DNA of 16,416 bases from contig DATHII010000259.1 of NCBI GenBank assembly GCA_035316885.1, forward strand, positions 1 to 16,416. The letters run 5' to 3'. Numbering within the stretch: position 1 is the stretch's first letter; every line of letters starts with the position of its first letter. This DNA is from DASRTE01 sp035316885. GTDB lineage: Bacteria; Actinomycetota; Actinomycetes; Jiangellales; Jiangellaceae. Made by a program: the position numbers and the translations under genes. Below the pieces are notes generated by a model. That model searched no databases. It was not told the DNA's origin and worked only from the letters and a program-made list of their open reading frames with translations. This document shows positions 15,090 to 16,416 of the stretch, in pieces.

Positions 15090-15805
15090 TGGACGTCCTG
15101 ATCGACGCGTTCGGCTGGCTCGCCGACGGCGAGAACTGGCGCGGCCCGGACGGAGTACCGACCCGCCTGCTCGAGCACGTCGAGCTCACGGTTGCCTCCG
15201 TGGTCATCGCCTGCCTGATCGCGATCCCACTGGCGCTCTGGCTCGGGCACATCGGCAAGGGTGGGACGCTGGCGATCAACGTCAGCAACGTCGGGCGGGC
15301 GGTGCCGACCTTCGCCGTCCTCGTCCTGCTCTTCCTGACGCCGCTGGGCCTGTCGGTGTGGTCGACGATCATTGCGCTCATCCTGTTCGCGATCCCGCCG
15401 ATCCTCACCAACACCTACGTCGGCATGCGCGAGGTCGATCGAGATGCCGTGGACGCAGCCCGTGGAATGGGTATGGACGGCATGCAACTGCTCCGCAAGG
15501 TCGAACTCCCCCTGGCCGCCCCATTGCTGATGAACGGCGTCCGCCTCGCGGCCGTGCAGGTGGTTGCGACGGCGACGATAGCTGCGCTCGTCGCCGCCGG
15601 TGGGCTGGGTCGGATCATCACCAGCGGGTTCGGCCGGCAGGACTATCCGCAAATGGTCGCGGGCGCGATGCTCGTCGCAGCGCTCGCTCTGATCGTCGAA
15701 GGTCTGATGGAGTGGCTGCAGCATCGGCTCGATCCGATGCGGCGGGCGCGTCGCATACGGGTGCGTCGTGCTCCGGACGTGATCGAAGCCGTAACTGGAT
15801 CGTGA
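15089..15805 (+). CDS. opuCD: Quaternary-amine ABC transporter permease, second of two
   Basis: The 238-residue integral membrane protein is homologous in layout to the preceding permease, with several hydrophobic segments from residue 34 onward. NVGRAVPTFAVLVLL matches the family's conserved TM entry, and the EAA-type loop is DAARGMGMDGMQLLRKVELPLAAPL. A Gly-rich ALVAAGGLGRIITSGF block follows, as in ProW-family proteins. ATG 15089 overlaps the preceding TGA by one base and has GGAGGG (15076-15081) 7 nt upstream, so the permeases are made together and would pair as a heterodimer. The basic C-terminal tail (MRRARRIRVRR) should be cytoplasmic. Confidence 0.9.
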   Translation: MDVLIDAFGWLADGENWRGPDGVPTRLLEHVELTVASVVIACLIAIPLALWLGHIGKGGTLAINVSNVGRAVPTFAVLVLLFLTPLGLSVWSTIIALILFAIPPILTNTYVGMREVDRDAVDAARGMGMDGMQLLRKVELPLAAPLLMNGVRLAAVQVVATATIAALVAAGGLGRIITSGFGRQDYPQMVAGAMLVAALALIVEGLMEWLQHRLDPMRRARRIRVRRAPDVIEAVTGS

Positions 15806-15898
15806 TACCGATTCCGGATGAGCTTGTCGGTGCCGGGTAGTTCACTTGGTCGGAGCGGGCGCGGCCCTCAGGCGCGGCGCTCGCCGGACACGCGGGCC

Positions 15899-15913
15899 GG
15901 TCGACGATCGACC
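15899..15913. promoter_or_regulatory. Short perfect inverted repeat upstream of the binding-protein gene
   Basis: GGTCGA (15899-15904), CGA, TCGACC (15908-15913) is a 15-bp interrupted palindrome, 42 bp before the opuCC start in the 150-bp gap after the second permease. It could be an operator or a small processing hairpin. Otherwise the gap is GC-rich with no clear promoter. Confidence 0.3.
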
Positions 15914-15955
15914 CGGGACACAGAAGGCGATGCGCTGGAAGGCGGTGCCACTTTC

Positions 15956-16416
15956 ATGGCTGTACGACGTAGGTTCGCCGCGGCCGCGGCGGGTCTCGGT
16001 CTCGTGCTCGCGCTGGCCGCGTGCGGCGACGACGACGCGGACGCACCCGAGGGAAACGGTGAGGAGACGGGCGGTACCGCCTCCGGCGAATTGACCGTCG
16101 GCGGTGCCAGCTTCACCGAGATGGCGATCCTGCAGGAGATCTACAAGGCGCTGCTGGAGGACGCCGGGTACACCGTCGACATCCAGCAGGCAGAGAACCG
16201 TGAGATCTACGAACCCGCGCTGGAGAGCGGCGAGATCGACATCGTGCCGGAGTACGCGGCGACGATGGCCGATTTCCTCAACGCGAAGGCGAACGGGCCG
16301 GACGCGCCCACCGACTCACCCGTGGCCACGGCCGACGCCGCGAGCACGATCGAGGCGATGCGTCCCCTCGCCGAGCAGTACGGGCTGGCGGTTCTCGAGC
16401 CGGCCGAGGCGTCGAG
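15956..16416 (+). CDS. opuCC: Quaternary-amine ABC transporter substrate-binding lipoprotein (partial, runs off the window)
   Basis: The first 153 residues are visible. A twin of arginine-rich N-terminus (MAVRRRF), a hydrophobic stretch and the lipobox LAAC place the lipidated Cys at residue 23, followed by an Asp/Glu/Gly-rich linker to about residue 43. The binding domain then opens LTVGGASFTEMAILQEIYKALLEDAGY. It continues through REIYEPALESGEIDIVPEYAATMADFLN, the pattern of OpuCC/ProX/OsmF-type betaine-binding proteins. It captures the solute outside the membrane and delivers it to the two permeases. ATG 15956 is chosen because it begins the signal sequence; GGAAGG (15937-15942) is 13 nt upstream, a loose spacing. 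The frame is open to the window end. Confidence 0.9.
   Translation, partial: MAVRRRFAAAAAGLGLVLALAACGDDDADAPEGNGEETGGTASGELTVGGASFTEMAILQEIYKALLEDAGYTVDIQQAENREIYEPALESGEIDIVPEYAATMADFLNAKANGPDAPTDSPVATADAASTIEAMRPLAEQYGLAVLEPAEAS

Noticed and set aside
15846..16094. Small + strand frame overlapping the opuCC start
   Set aside because: It is out of frame with the clear lipoprotein signal and binding domain beginning at 15956, and its translation has no recognisable feature.

Overview
The window is about 16.4 kb of very GC-rich chromosomal DNA with strong G/C bias at third codon positions, many GTG/TTG starts, GGAGG-type ribosome sites and ATGA/GTGA stop-start overlaps. The gene content and order (ppa divergent from dacB, zincin-2 metalloprotease, tilS, hpt, ftsH, folE, folP, folB, folK, DUF3180, membrane protein) is the conserved actinobacterial 'ftsH-folate' neighbourhood. 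The host is therefore very probably an actinomycete. The NTF2-like gene between folP and folB and the betaine-type transporter after the cluster do not match my memory of the Mycobacterium layout. I cannot name a genus.

Layout. Positions 2-67: C-terminal end of an unidentified + strand protein, convergent with ppa (88-594, minus). dacB (646-2043) runs divergently from ppa and is followed by a DUF2342/zincin-2 metalloprotease (2070-3161), tilS (3158-4219, ATGA overlap) and hpt (4273-4824). A lipoprotein of unknown function (4975-6366) sits between hpt and ftsH. ftsH (6568-8571) has a 201-bp upstream region rich in structure. The folate block follows: folE (8576-9178), folP (9227-10180), an NTF2-like protein (10177-10596), folB (10644-11006) and folK (11003-11575). 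Then come a DUF3180 membrane protein (11586-12065) and a two-TM coiled-coil protein (12140-12706), which is convergent with a cysteine-less HesB/IscA-fold protein (12713-13006, minus). The last part is an OpuC-type quaternary-amine ABC transporter: the ATPase with CBS domains on the minus strand (13191-14345), and divergently two permeases (14370-15089, 15089-15805) and a lipoprotein binding protein (15956 to beyond the window).

How the genes work together. FolE, FolP, FolB and FolK cover the pterin branch of folate synthesis from GTP to dihydropteroate. The dephosphorylation of dihydroneopterin triphosphate has no recognised gene here, and the NTF2-like protein lies where such a gene could be. 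TilS (tRNA-Ile lysidine), Hpt (purine salvage) and FtsH (membrane proteolysis) form the widely conserved tilS-hpt-ftsH group. The OpuC-type system would import compatible solutes such as glycine betaine under osmotic stress.

Most of the unusual content is regulatory. Six genes lacking a good Shine-Dalgarno have a TAnnnT -10-like hexamer 6-8 nt before the start codon, which suggests leaderless mRNAs. In two of these the hexamer lies between the arms of a perfect inverted repeat, most strikingly in the 24-bp gap between opuCA and opuCB. The ftsH upstream region carries a hairpin whose loop contains the -35 of a near-perfect SigH/SigR-type promoter, and a distant Shine-Dalgarno that a small hairpin could bring next to the ATG. 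I saw no mobile element, CRISPR array, tRNA or rRNA, and the window looks like core chromosome.
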